Assembly (NCBI GenBank): GCA_947034895.1
Contig: OX344764.1
Span: 15,810,001 to 15,874,000, forward strand
Length of the DNA stretch: 64,000 nucleotides
DNA from: Rhytidiadelphus loreus
Lineage: Eukaryota; Streptophyta; Bryopsida; Hypnales; Hylocomiaceae
Reading direction: 5' to 3'
Below are positions 38,004 to 49,282 of the stretch, piece by piece. The notes below the pieces were generated by a model that saw only the letters and a program-made list of their open reading frames with translations, ran no database searches and was not told where the DNA came from. Position 1 is the stretch's first letter. Every line of letters begins with the position of its first letter. A program made the position numbers and the translations under genes.

Positions 38004-39684
38004 CTATCCCTTGGAGGTCGCTTTGTCAGATTCATCGCTGAACACACTGGTGCCATCTTGCTCCTTCGCGCTCCATATCTCACGCGCAATATCAGCGCCA
38101 GGCTTCTCTCTACCAAGCTCTTTGACTTTGAATTCTTCCTCCTCAGAGGCATCATAATCAACTATGCAAAAAATCCAGAATAAAATAAGATACAAAACAA
38201 TGATAGTGTAATACAGTACATTATTAGAGCAAACAGACAAAACATCCACTAGAGCATTGAAGACAATCATTCAATTAGCCAATAAGAAATTTATAGGGCT
38301 GATTAATAACTTCAGCGAAGGTATTGATGGGTTCTGCGTCAACTCAGTGTAAAATATGGACAAAGCAAACGGCTCATGCGGAGGGAGGTCAAGCATCTGA
38401 AGCTTACCAACTGAATTGGATCGCCTGAAAAGCTCGTGACTAGCTTTCTCAATAGCCACCTCTGGATGCTCGTCATCATTCACCTCATCCTACATTCTTC
38501 AAAATGAGTAGTTACAAACCTGGACCATAAATGCAATCTGCTGCAAACTTGTCAAAATAGTGATAGCAAGAGAAGCATGCTGAAGCTTCCCCTTCAATCA
38601 CTCTTGAGGGTGGTATGTAAGGTAGCTCTCTAAAACTCATACTCAAACAAGAGCATCACCCTGCCATGCCACCCGCGTAGAGGGAAACGAAAAGATAAAA
38701 AACAATCACAAAATATAAAAAGGTCACAATTTCTTTATTCCTCGGTAGAGACTCAGACGATACCAACCAATTTGAGCAGAATCCATCAGAACATGAGCCC
38801 GTGCAACACCATAAGTACGTCCATACTAGAAAACACAATAGTCCATCCCATTCATTGGTTCAAAAGTGGTGGCATGTGGACATAGGAACGAAAGGTTGAC
38901 CATCACTAATAACAATCCTAGCAATAGGCAAGCTCATCAAGAGGAATAAAACCATTACTCACACATCTTCCTTAATTCGGCTTAGACACCACAAAAAAGA
39001 ACACAGCCAGTGAAAATCGTTCAAAAAAAAAAAAAAAAAGAAATCATGTTCCACTCGCAAATACTGCCACCCCTACTTTAACCCTAAAAGATCAAGGATT
39101 CGTGGTTTCAAAATGACGAATTCAATTCATCATACCGTTAAAAATAACTCAAGTGGGGCCAGATAACATACCACCATGATCGGCAACGAAAATTGCATTT
39201 GTTGGCAAAAAAATAATTAAAATTGCCAAAAAAACCACCACCACATGACCTACTCAATAGCGCTGATTTGGGCTTTTTGGTTCTCTAGGGTTAACCGACG
39301 CCACAGGACCATGAATCCATGACCAGAACAAGCTTTACATACATTGCTGCTAGTGAAGGCCGTCACATGATATTCAAAGAAAGAAATCACGCATACCTCA
39401 CACTCCTCCTCAGGCACAGCAGCATTCGCATGCTCTTCATTGAAAGTACCGAATCCCATGAACCTCAAAGCCCCAACACGTGCAGTGACACTCGATTGAA
39501 CAAGCGCACCACCAGTTCCTCTGGAATCAACACACCAAACTGGAGATGAGAGCAGCTGCGAAGAAGCATCCACCTTTCCAGCCAGGGGCCTTGCCACAAG
39601 ACCGAAGGAGCCTTGCGGAGTCACAGTGGACAATCGCCTCACATTTCTACAAAGCAGCGCAGCCTTCCTCATAGCTTCAGCCAT
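38004..39684 (-). CDS. Unrecognised 175-aa protein with mitochondrial-type leader, three exons
   Basis: I do not recognise the family. On the minus strand exons are 39684-39397, 38489-38408 and 38161-38004; all junctions are GT..AG and the frame stays open for 175 codons plus TAG. The first ~35 residues (MAEAMRKAALLCRNVRRLST...) are rich in Arg, Ala and Ser with almost no acids, as in a mitochondrial presequence. A Gly/Ser/Val-rich middle ends at GFGTFNEEHANAA. The second half is charged and acidic, with DEVNDDEHPEVAIEKA, an EEEEF run and EIWSAKEQDG, and ends ATSKG. No membrane segment or metal-binding cluster is evident. The first intron is about 900 bp. It is probably a small conserved mitochondrial protein, but that is inference. 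Confidence 0.65.
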
Positions 39685-40330
39685 GTCAAACCGTTACCCT
39701 AAGGCTTGCCTCTTCAACACCTCGCTGCGGGTCTCGCCTCCACACACACTCCTGCACTGTTCACCAGATTTTCACAATGAGATGGCTAACCTTACTCGTC
39801 GACTCCCAATCTTTCTTCGCGCCACAACAAATGCATAAATCAACAAATCCTCACTGCAAAAAAACCGAACTCGCAGCAAAGCCAGCAAGAAAATGCACAT
39901 CTACAGCACCCTCTGTGGCCATCCACACACACAAACCTCACCAAAAAAGATCTCAAAGCCGTTCACACGACCACCGCCTAACCCTACCCCAAAACAAAAA
40001 ATAAAAGATCCTCATCTTGAAACCATCATTCACCGTCGCGCAACAACACACAAGCTAGCAAACCGCAAACCAAACCGAGAAAATCCGCGAAAATCCGCGA
40101 AAAGAAAGAGACCGCCACCTGATTGAGAGCACGCCCGAGATCTGTCAGCTCGCAACGCAATCACATCAACGAAGGTAAAATCGGCAGGAGAGACTGACTG
40201 AGGTTGCATCCCAGGAAAGAGAGCTGAGACTAGACTAGTAGCAGAGGGGACCACGCCTGCCCTCCCTGCCCCCGTCCCCTTCAAGGTGCTTCCTTCGGTG
40301 TTTTTTCGACGTCCGTCGGACGAGAAGTGG
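39685..40330 (-). promoter_or_regulatory. GC-richer leader and promoter of the minus-strand gene
   Basis: CpG-rich sequence upstream of the start. On the minus strand a CAG/GTGGCGG donor near 40117 and a TTTTTTTGCAG acceptor near 39856 could bound an intron in the 5' UTR. Open frames here (for example 40030-40284) show no family signature and are more likely leader sequence than a separate gene. Confidence 0.4.
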
Positions 40331-40784
40331 AATCGTCCGACGTAGACATCGGATGTCGTCGGTGATGGGAACGAAGCGGCGGGAACCAGTTGGCAGTCAC
40401 TGGGTGACTGACATGTGCAGCCCGCCTCTGTGTGCTTCTAATTTCTTTGTATTTTATTAATTCGGTAGATTTGATGCGAGTGAGTTCGTTGGGGGAACAT
40501 GCCATGACTCCGGGGAGTCAGTGCACTTGGGTACGGACCGCGGGAATTGGGTCATGGGCATCGCCACCAGTTGCACGCCAAATGACCACTGTACCCAAAA
40601 GTGGCAAGGGCTTTGGAGTTCCGTGAGATGTGGTTGTGCCGTGATGACATAGTGATCCCCACCAACAACCCTTTAAAATTGGATTGAGCATAATTTTTCA
40701 AGTGCCACTGAGGCACTGGACAGTGTGGCTTATTCTTGGAGCTGACAAAATTTAGGATTGAGTTTTTTGTTGAACATTGCAATG
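40331..40784. other. Intergenic sequence
   Basis: Falls from GC-rich to AT-rich. No gene recognised. Confidence 0.45.
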
Positions 40785-41260
40785 CATCTATGGATTAAAA
40801 ATAAAAACTTTATCTTGTACCCCACGTGAACACATAGTAATGGATTAAAAATAAAACTTTTTATCTTGTATCCCACATGAACACATAGTAATGGATTAAA
40901 AATAAAAGGGTTATCTTTTTACATTAAAGGTATGTATAACATATACATGTACTTGTTAATATTTATAGAACTTATAATTTTAAGTTTGAATACATACTAA
41001 TGGATTAAAAATAAAACTTTTTATTTTGTATCCCACATGAACACATAGTAATGGATTAAAAATAAAACTTTTTATCTTGTACCCCATGTGAACAGATACT
41101 AATGGATTAAAAATAAAACTTTTTATCTTGTACCCCATGTAAACATATACTAATGGATTAAAAATAAAAGTTTTATCTCTTACATTAAAGGTATGCATAA
41201 CATATATGTATACTTGTTAATATTTATAGAATTTATAATTTTAAATTTGAATGAAATCTT
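40785..41260. repeat. 51-bp minisatellite in two blocks with a shared ~85-bp tail
   Basis: The unit is TGGATTAAAAATAAAACTTT, then TATCTTGTACCCCATGTGAA, then CACATAG. Copies start near 40791, 40841, 40892 and again near 41001, 41052, 41103, 41154. Each block is followed by the same tail (CATTAAAGGTATGYATAAC ... TTGTTAATATTTATAGAA), so array plus tail was duplicated as one. Because 51 is a multiple of three, a spurious repetitive open frame exists on the minus strand. Confidence 0.85.
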
Positions 41261-42035
41261 ATATAATGTTATGTTTTTATATAAAAAGTCTTTTATTATT
41301 TTTCCCATCCCTCAAGAGTGTGATGTGTGCATTGAAAAGTTTTGGTTTCAAAGCGTCCGCACATTCTTGAGAGTACACATGGGAAAAAGGCTTGTTTGCG
41401 TTGTATTGCTCCATGACGTGTCTCCAAAAATTTCCACTCTTCTGTCCAGTCCCTTACTTCTCTTCCACCTCACAAAAGTTATTCCCTTTTTTCGCACGCC
41501 CCCTCCCTTCTATTACTTCCACGTCGACATCCACTGAGGGAATAGTCTACGTTGACTAAGAATCTAAGATAGCGTGAGTTGTAATACTACCCTCTACAAA
41601 GGCCCTCCCTTGCCGTGGAAATGTGAATGTGACGGGATGGACAACAGAATATATAACGTGACATGCTATTGGTGTGGAGCCGTTTGCCTCTAAAAAAGCA
41701 CACCAAGGACCGAGTGTCGTTGCCAAGACCATCACACACTATGGCAATGCTCTTACCAGGGTTGTTTGAGAGCAGATGTGAAGGTTAGGATTGTCGGATT
41801 TGCCCTCACCGGCCCTCACCAGTTTGGGCAAACAAACTATGAGCTTGGAGCCCCAACCGTTAGTTTACTTACATTTAACCAGACTTATACATGAGTTCTA
41901 TTGTAAAAGGGCATGCTACCTCGTAAATATCAACTTCGTCTCTCTCCTTCTTCTTATATATCTAAGTCGGTTGTATCACAAGTAACTTGTTGTGTTTAGG
42001 ATATTTTGTATAATTTAAGGTTTAGGGTGAACATT
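41261..42035. other. Intergenic flank of the Harbinger-type element
   Basis: Pyrimidine-rich stretch at 41440-41530, otherwise nothing recognisable. The left terminus of the PIF/Harbinger element should lie here but could not be paired with a right terminus. Confidence 0.35.
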
Positions 42036-42833
42036 ATGGAGCCTCGAAAGGGAGGGTTATTAGCTCTCATGCTAGATGATGAGGGTGGTAGTTCAGGAGA
42101 AAGCCGTGAGATAAATCCTTGTGGTAATGCTAATCTTAGAAGGGAATGGAAAGACACAACTTTGATGTTCTTTATAGACATGGCCGGAGAGAAATATTGG
42201 GAGTATGATTGCAAACCATTCAAGTAAGCGAACTAGGAGTATTTTGCCAAAAAATTGAACTCACAGTTCTCAGAAGAGCCACAGAGGACGTGGCAGCAGA
42301 CCCGCGATAAATGGGAGAAGATGAAAGCCACTTATCAAGAGGAGAAGGCAAAACAATCAGAGACTGGGGCGCCACCTTCAACATAGATTCCATAGTATGA
42401 ATTATTTGATGATATTTATGTAGGTACAACTCGAATCTTAGGTGTGCCTCACGGTGTTGATTAGGGTATTTGTCTGCAATACATTGAGACTCAAGTTCTC
42501 AGTAATGATGATGAAGACTCCGTGCCTCCTCCTCCTCCCATTGCTAGTAATACTACTCCACGATCACCACACACCCATGTTGTTAATCAACCGGGATGTG
42601 AAGGACAAGTGAACAAAAGCGCAAGAAAGAGGAAGAGGAAGTTGGATGCAAAGGAACAATCTATTGTTGGAGTCATCAACAATTTTTCAAAGGAAATTTT
42701 GGAAATAGAGAAGATGAAGTTGGAAAATGAGGAAGAGAGTAGAGAGATGTTCATGAAAGGGCAATTGCAAATGGCGGCTCTATTTGTAGATGCTTTGAAG
42801 GATAAAGATTCTTCACATAGCTCTAGTAAATAG
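42036..42833 (+). pseudogene. PIF/Harbinger second-ORF relic (Myb/SANT-like trihelix protein)
   Basis: PIF/Harbinger elements encode a DNA-binding partner that helps the transposase bind element ends. One reading frame of 265 codons stays in register from ATG (MEPRKGGLLALMLDDEGG) to TAG, but carries five internal stops at 42225, 42234, 42384, 42393 and 42462. The N-terminal part has the tryptophan-spaced trihelix pattern (REWKDTTLMFFIDMAGEKYW, then RTWQQTRDKWEKMKATYQEE). The C-terminus has a basic KSARKRKRKLDAK segment and an EIEKMKLENEEE helix, probably a coiled coil. No frameshift is present. It converges with the transposase relic 149 bp downstream. Confidence 0.75.
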
Positions 42834-42981
42834 ATGTTACATACTCTTTGGCATCTATGTCCAAGGGCTTAGGGCAGTGGAATTTTATTCCCAACTTGTA
42901 TGGAATTTGATTTGATTTATACATGGATAACTTCATTTGGATTCATCTCTTACCAAAAATAAAAATAAAATGTCATTGTAC

Positions 42982-44035
42982 TCATTCATCATTAGGATAT
43001 TCCAAAACCCACTGTCTGAACAATAGTTGTCTAAGTCTTTCACCCTCACGTTTTGCTGGTTCTCCCTCCCTCCCTACGGGTAATCTTGCATCTCCAAATT
43101 CAAACAATAGATCCCTTCTCAAACCTGCGTGAACCACACAAGGCTCTCGTTGATTCATCATCTCACAATAATTGTACAACCAACAACAAGCTACTGTAAT
43201 CCTACCAGCTATGTCAACTCTAGAATTGAAATGCCTCAAAATTCTCCACCTATTCTTCAAAGCGCCAAAAGCTTGTTCAATTACAATCCTTCCAGAATTC
43301 ATCAACTTGTCAAACATTTTCTTCTGCAAGTCATTAGGAGCTTTCCAATTCTTCATTAAATATGTACGAATGGGATAAGCAACATCTCCTATTAAATAAG
43401 GAGTACAACAAACATCTCCAACCATAACCACCGGTTCCTACAAACTCTTTCGTTTTTCTCAAACCTTTGAACAAGCTAGACACCTTAAATTGGACACCAT
43501 CATGCACTCCTATCGGTTGGCCGGCGCTCACATTCCAAAATATCTTTTTAGAATCACAAATTGCTTGAAATACAATAGAGTTGAATTTTTTCCTATTGTA
43601 AAAGTCAGTAGCTGCTAATGTGACTCTCCTACTTGGATTCTCTGCTAATGGTATGTGTGTCCCATCGATTGCTCCACATATGTTTGGTAATCCTATTAAT
43701 TCTTCAAAATCTGAGATGATGTTGTGAAGGCGCTCCCCACTTGAAATAGAAATGTACCGAATAAATAATTTGTCTTTATCAGTTAGAATGTCAGAGACAA
43801 TGTCCACATACTTCCTAATGGTTGATGCTCCAATCCTAAAACGATCTGCCATGTGCTCAGTACTATATCCATGTGCAAATCTAAAAAGTACACATGTCAG
43901 AATTTTTTTAAATTCCATTTGGGGCCTCACTTGGTTCACACACCTACTTCTCAAGTAAGGAGTTAACATATCCAACAAATTGTCAAATGCCTCAAAACTC
44001 ATCCTATAAAACTTCTTGAATTTTTTTCTATGCAT
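42982..44035 (-). pseudogene. PIF/Harbinger DDE transposase, frameshifted
   Basis: The protein is a DDE nuclease that cuts and pastes the element at TWA targets. The first frame (44035 down to about 43430) has an N-terminal helix-turn-helix-like region (YSTEHMADRFRIGASTIRKY, residues ~57-76) and the first catalytic Asp in GAIDGTHI (residue 124). A one-base frame change near 43420-43437 moves to a second frame with the second Asp in YLIGDVAYPI and the catalytic Glu in IEQAFGALKNRWRIL. That frame ends at 42982. All three catalytic positions survive, but no single frame holds them. Element ends and target duplication were not identified. Confidence 0.88.
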
Positions 44036-44463
44036 TTTATTAGTTGTTTTCTACACTACCCCTTCTATGTAGTTCCAATGTGTTGATTGCCTAGGCTCTA
44101 CCCAGAAAAGGCAGAATGCATTGGGTTTCTTCCGTGAGGCAAGCAACAAACACAACAATTAAAAATAATATCGCATTGAAGTTCCACTATTAGAATTGAT
44201 GCCCCCCAGGCTTTGATTTGTTAGTAAATGTGATGCTCATTGCCATAGAAAACATCATCCATGTGACTATAACTTGAGTAACAAAAGAGGGCTCCATATT
44301 GAAAATTACACGACCCGAAAATAACAAACTCAAAATTTCAAACTAAATCGCTCACAGCTGCCTGCAACCCCGAAGACAGCAAGCTGCTAACAACACCAAG
44401 AGAGCTCTCACTTAAACTTACCTCGGGAATTTCACCCGAGGATTAAAAGGCCTAGCACCTGCC

Positions 44464-44570
44464 TACATTGAATAATGAAATTAGGTTGCCCCACACTAAT
44501 TTCTCATATCTAACACTTTTAGACATGGTCAACTATAGTCTGGGGCAACCTAATTTCACTATTTAGTGTA
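44464..44570. mobile_element. 107-bp foldback MITE
   Basis: Thirty-base arms pair almost fully: TACATTGAATAATGAAATTA plus GGTTGCCCCA on the left, and TGGGGCAACC plus TAATTTCACTATTTAGTGTA on the right. It lies about 430 bp from the Harbinger transposase start and could be a deletion derivative of that element or an independent MITE. Confidence 0.7.
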
Positions 44571-46868
44571 GAAGGGAACGAGCTGGAGGATCAGGGGTGG
44601 AGGCCCGCCCTTCCTCGTTTGGAGTCGGACCCAGCCCTCACCCCGTCACATGTGCGCAGATCTAGTGAATGGTGTCTTGTAGATGCCATTAACCCCTAAA
44701 GGAGGTGGACCCCATCCATGACCAAGGTAGTCACCGAAATTTCTCCAATTTTTGGACCAATAGGTGCATTCTATGTTTCTACATTGAACAATGAAATCTT
44801 CTATGAAGATCATTTTTTGGTTACAATGTCCTTCAAGGATTAACTCTAGAAGGATGTGGCCCTTTGTGACCAAGGTATTTAGAGAATACTTCAATTGTTG
44901 AAGTAATAATAGATGTATTCCAATGTTTGGGAAGTACTACCTATTAGTTCATTCTTAGCTGATTTTTACCTAATAGAATTGGAGAACCCACCCACCCCCT
45001 ACTATAATTTGAAAGCATTGGAAAAAAAATGATAAAAAATTCTATAAGTTTTCTATTTAGAGTGAAAAATAGAAAAGAAAAAATTGGTTCAATATTGGAA
45101 TTGGTTCAAACTGGTAAAAAATATCTTGAATGCTATTTTATTATTTGTTTTAGTTAAACCTCGGAACGCTAAGTTGATCACCATAGAAATTAGCCTTTGG
45201 GATATGGTGTGAATCAATTGTTTAAAATAATCTATGAGCACTAAGTGGAGGTCAAACTAATGTGCAAGACCTCCCCTTTTCACACAAAATTCAAAAGATG
45301 AACACACATACTTTTGTCTTACATAGAAAGATTCGTTGTCATCCATCGAACATTTTTAGACTGTCGCATAGTTACAAGATTAACAATGAAGTAATCCATT
45401 AGACCTTTTACATCAACAACGTCTTTACTGGGATAAAGTAGGCACATCTATAATTGATCCTAATTACAAATGAACATAGTTACTATTATTAAACATAATT
45501 TTTTTTATTAGACCTTATTGGCAACTAAAAGAGGATTCCAACATACTTTTGCATGCATTATTTAGACACTATATGATTAAGTTATAAACTTTCAAAATAT
45601 TATCTTTAGATGTACTAAAAACCAACACTAAACTCTCATAGATTTTCATTTTCAAATTATATACTTCTAGTCTAATGAATATTTAGGAAAATATTACTCT
45701 TTTTGGTTCAAATGTAGGTGTTGCTTTGGAGGCAATATTGATTGTAGTCCATACATAGGTGTAAAGACCTTAGTTGAAAAGAAAGGAAAATGCAATATTC
45801 AAAAGATAAGTTGATACCTAAACCTCTTATTTGAAATAATAGAATGAAAATCATTTTATTTTCTAAAGAAACAAAACACTAATGTTTTTAAAGAAAAATT
45901 TGTGAAGTTAAATCATTTGACCTTTGCAACGGCGGCTAAACAATATAGCTCATACAAAGGTGAGTATTATGTAGCAATTTGATCAATTGCACATTTTTGC
46001 TACTATTTATATGGAAATGAGTTTTTGGGTGATTGCAAGAAAGATCGTGTCACAATTGGAGTGATGGGAGTTGTCATTGGCCATAACTTTTTGAAAATTT
46101 TGCCAATGTACTTGAAATTTTTATTAAAGATGGCTAACTTGAAAGTATTGAGAATGATTTGTTTTCAGAATTTAAAAAATATATATTTATAATTAAATTT
46201 TAATTTAACTAATTTGTAACACTTTGCAATCTAGTTTTTTTTAGTATTGTAGAATCTCCAAAAATAATGATGTAGACTTGAAGTTTTTGTGGGCTATTTC
46301 CACACTAGATGAGCACACACCTACCAAAGGAAACTCAAAAAAACATTATTTTAGGTCTTCCACATGTGTGCTAATAGGGCTTTCTTGCACACTCACTTCT
46401 AAACATTGAATATGGTTTCAACTTCCATTTCTCGGTGAAATGCGATTACTATTAGGTCTCTACAAATGGACAATTTTTAGTTTTTTTTTGTTCGTGATTT
46501 TATAATAATTATTAATTTATACCTAGTTGTATCTATTTTTTGTGACAAACTTTTCTTTTTTTCAAATAGTGCTTTTTCAGTACTTGCAAGTAGTCAAAGG
46601 TATTATTAGACATTGATTTTTCAAATCAGTGGCTAAAATTTTTCTATTTCATAGTACTCATAATACTAAGCACAAAAACTACAATGTTGGCAAAACACTA
46701 CCAAAATCATTTGGTCTTTCTTGCAACTACCCTTTTATTGGCCACAAATCACAAATTGTTGTAGTCATAGATGGAGTTTGATAAACTTACAAAGAAGTTT
46801 GCATGATGACTCTAATGCAAATGTAGGACAACTTCAAGGTCATGCACTATACAAGTTTGGTGAATATG
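44571..46868. other. AT-rich intergenic sequence
   Basis: One short GC-rich patch at 44580-44650, otherwise AT-rich with no recognisable gene or paired element ends. Confidence 0.5.
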
Positions 46869-47084
46869 CACTATAAGAAACCTGCGTTTTAGTTGGCATT
46901 TTGTAATTTTTTTAGACGGATTTTAGATGACATCGGGAAAAACAACTTGTGTTTTTTCACGTCCAATATAACATCTAGATGTCAACTTGGACGTGAAAAA
47001 ACACAAGTTGTTTTTCACGACGTCACCTAAAATCCGTCTAAAAAAATTACAAAACACTAACTAAAACGTGGGTTTCTTATAGTG
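46869..47084. mobile_element. 216-bp CACTA-type MITE, nearly perfect palindrome
   Basis: The ends are CACTATAAGAAACCTGCG and, reverse-complemented, CACTATAAGAAACCCACG. ATG flanks both sides (46866-46868 and 47085-47087). The two ~95-bp halves pair almost throughout, leaving a loop around CATCTAGATGTC. The terminal 13 bp match the right end of the 1.6-kb element at 738-2359, so both would be served by the same transposase. Confidence 0.88.
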
Positions 47085-47189
47085 ATGGATCTTGACAACT
47101 TGAATTGCAATCCAATGGAGAGCCAAATGGACTCCATGGGTTCAAATGGCATATAGAGGAGGGAAAAAGCTCATTGATAGGATAGCATT

Positions 47190-48550
47190 GTACCAAATAT
47201 TTGAGTACAATGGCAATGATTGGAGAAATCACCAAAGAAGCCATTGTAGCCAATATAGATGAAGAGGATGGTGAGGAATTTGAGGGCATTAAGGATATTT
47301 TTGATGACATGGTGGTGATGAATTATTTGAAGCATGGCAAAGTTACAACCATTGTATTCCTCAAGAAGAGAAATCAAATTCTACAATGAGTCAAGAGGAT
47401 TGTATATGGAGGGAACTCATTTGCTTCAAGTATTTTTAGATGGTATGAAGAAGGTAGTAATAGTGCCTCATGAAAGGGTGAAGCTAGTTACGAATGCACA
47501 TGAGGATTTAGAGCACTCTAGAGTGCAAAGGTATCAAAGCTTGTTACTAATTCATTATTAGTGGAGAAGCATGCAAATGCAAGTAGATGCATATTGTGAT
47601 CGAGTGTGGGCATCATTTAATGCTCCAATGCCTCAATTACAACCATTGTCAATCATGGGATTATATTAGAAATGAAATTTAGATTTTGCATGCCCATTTT
47701 GGTGATACCCTGCTACAATAAATATGTGTTGGCGATGATTGAGTGATTTCTCAAAGTGAATTGAACTTGGAACCTTGCCAAACAAGTTCAACAAAAGAGC
47801 AACTTATTGATTTTTGGATTGAATATTGAGTCACTTTGAGAGCCCAACTAAGGTGGTGACAAATCAAGGACATTAATTTTTTGGTGAGTTTTAAGCCTAG
47901 CTTGTGTGAACAAGAGATGATTGATCACCACACTAATTCACAAGATCATCCCAAGACAAATGGTTTGACGGAGCACATGGTACAAATGTTAAGAAGGGGC
48001 TTTGAAAGTATAGTTTGAAGAAGAGGCATCATGGAAATTGGGACTTGCAATTGCCATAGATAGCCATGGGTTACTAATTTAATAAGCCAACTTCTCAAAC
48101 TTCTTTTTCACCTTATTATCTCTTGTGTGGACGACATTGGATTTTATGGATGGCCTTCAAGCAAGATACTAACATTGTATTAATTAACACGGATGACATG
48201 GACATGTGAGTACGTGTCTATGAAGAGAGAGTAGACGTGTATTGAAGGGTGATGTTGATAGTATTGGAGAACCTTTCTATTGTGGAGTTTCAAGACACTT
48301 TGCATTATGCCACTATTCATAGAGGAAGCTTTAGGCCTTAGGTATGTTGTTTTCTATCCAAGGATTATGTCTACACCTATAATGCTTGATTTGACTATAA
48401 GGTGTATTATTTTTATGAGTGCGAGAGGTACTTCAATCGCAGTGTTACTCTTAGAAGGTTTGGAAGGACCACATGCATGCACAACTGTACATTGTGTCAT
48501 TTGCCACACATTGATGATTGGATTGATGCTATTTGGTTTTGTATTTTAGT
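47190..48550 (+). pseudogene. Decayed Ty3/gypsy retrotransposon, integrase and downstream region
   Basis: Translated on the plus strand with frame changes, recognisable integrase-core pieces appear in order: HCQSWDYIRNE-like catalytic-domain entry near 47650, SDFSK and IELGTLPNK near 47745-47785, a VVTNQGH piece with GEF around 47850-47895 (where family members carry the second catalytic Asp), and DHPKTNGL-type sequence near 47950. A PYYLLCGRH motif near 48110-48130 follows, then a YEERVDVY segment at about 48215-48240. A LLLEGLEG stretch near 48450-48470 resembles the post-integrase tail. Stops and frameshifts are numerous, so the copy is dead. No LTRs could be assigned to it. Confidence 0.7.
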
Positions 48551-48781
48551 TAGAATAAAATGTGTATTATGTTGAAGTGCTAAGGGTGATGCCACTACAG
48601 TATTGTGTGATGCCACTATAGAGTCTACTCCACGAAAGAGCATTTAAAGTGTTTGAGTCCACCACTATATGAAGTCCATGTCTATCAATAGTTGTATATG
48701 GAAAGGTGATTAGTCATCATAGTCTTATATTAGTTTTTTTGAGTCTCATAAAAGGGGTATTATTTTCAGCAACATCCATTA

Positions 48782-49072
48782 CATTAGATTTGAGGCCAAT
48801 GGGAGACCCTGAGTTCTCCGACGTTCCCGGACTGTGGGAACGTCGGAGAACTAGCAGTCCGACTTGGCACAGAGATTGCCAGGTCGGACTGCAATAATGA
48901 ATGAATTAAAATTAAAAATAATAATTTTTAAATAATATTTAAAAATTAAAATAATTTTTTTTAATTTTTTTTAATTTTTTAATTTTTTTTTAATCAGGTT
49001 GTCCGGCTATGGTTTGTAGCATGGGGAACCATGGCCGGAAGGTCTCCCAGAGGCCTCAATTCCTTTCTAATG
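48782..49072. mobile_element. 291-bp CATTAG-ended MITE, copy 2 (inverted relative to copy 1)
   Basis: The ends are CATTAGATTTGAGGCC and, reverse-complemented, CATTAGAAAGGAATTGAGG. The left half holds two nested hairpins: GTTCTCCGACGTTCCC pairs perfectly with GGGAACGTCGGAGAAC, and AGTCCGAC pairs with GTCGGACT. The core is AT-rich. Matches 35241-35530 in reverse complement. Confidence 0.85.
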
Positions 49073-49282
49073 AAAGGAGCTTCAATCTTAGCAAAAGGAG
49101 AGAGTAAAGGAGTATTTCTATGTCACTTGTTACATTACTTTCAGAAACACTTGGTGGCTCTAACAAGTGTTATTATAGTTTACCTATTGTGGTTCACATT
49201 CTAGTCCCGTGACTCACGATATCCATCATGAGTCCATAGCTATTAGGTTGTGGCACATATTAGTATTATAATCATTGTTACA

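Noticed and set aside
40030..40505. Two open frames upstream of the 38004-39684 gene
   Set aside because: They lie in the CpG-rich leader/promoter region, show no family motif, and one crosses a probable 5' UTR intron.
40980..41198. 72-aa repetitive open frame (IFNPLV repeats), minus strand
   Set aside because: It is a 51-bp minisatellite read in frame; no start context or neighbouring gene features.
41760..44170. Candidate ends for the Harbinger element (GGTTGTTTG left, ACAAACACAAC right)
   Set aside because: The match is short and imperfect and no TWA target duplication flanks it.
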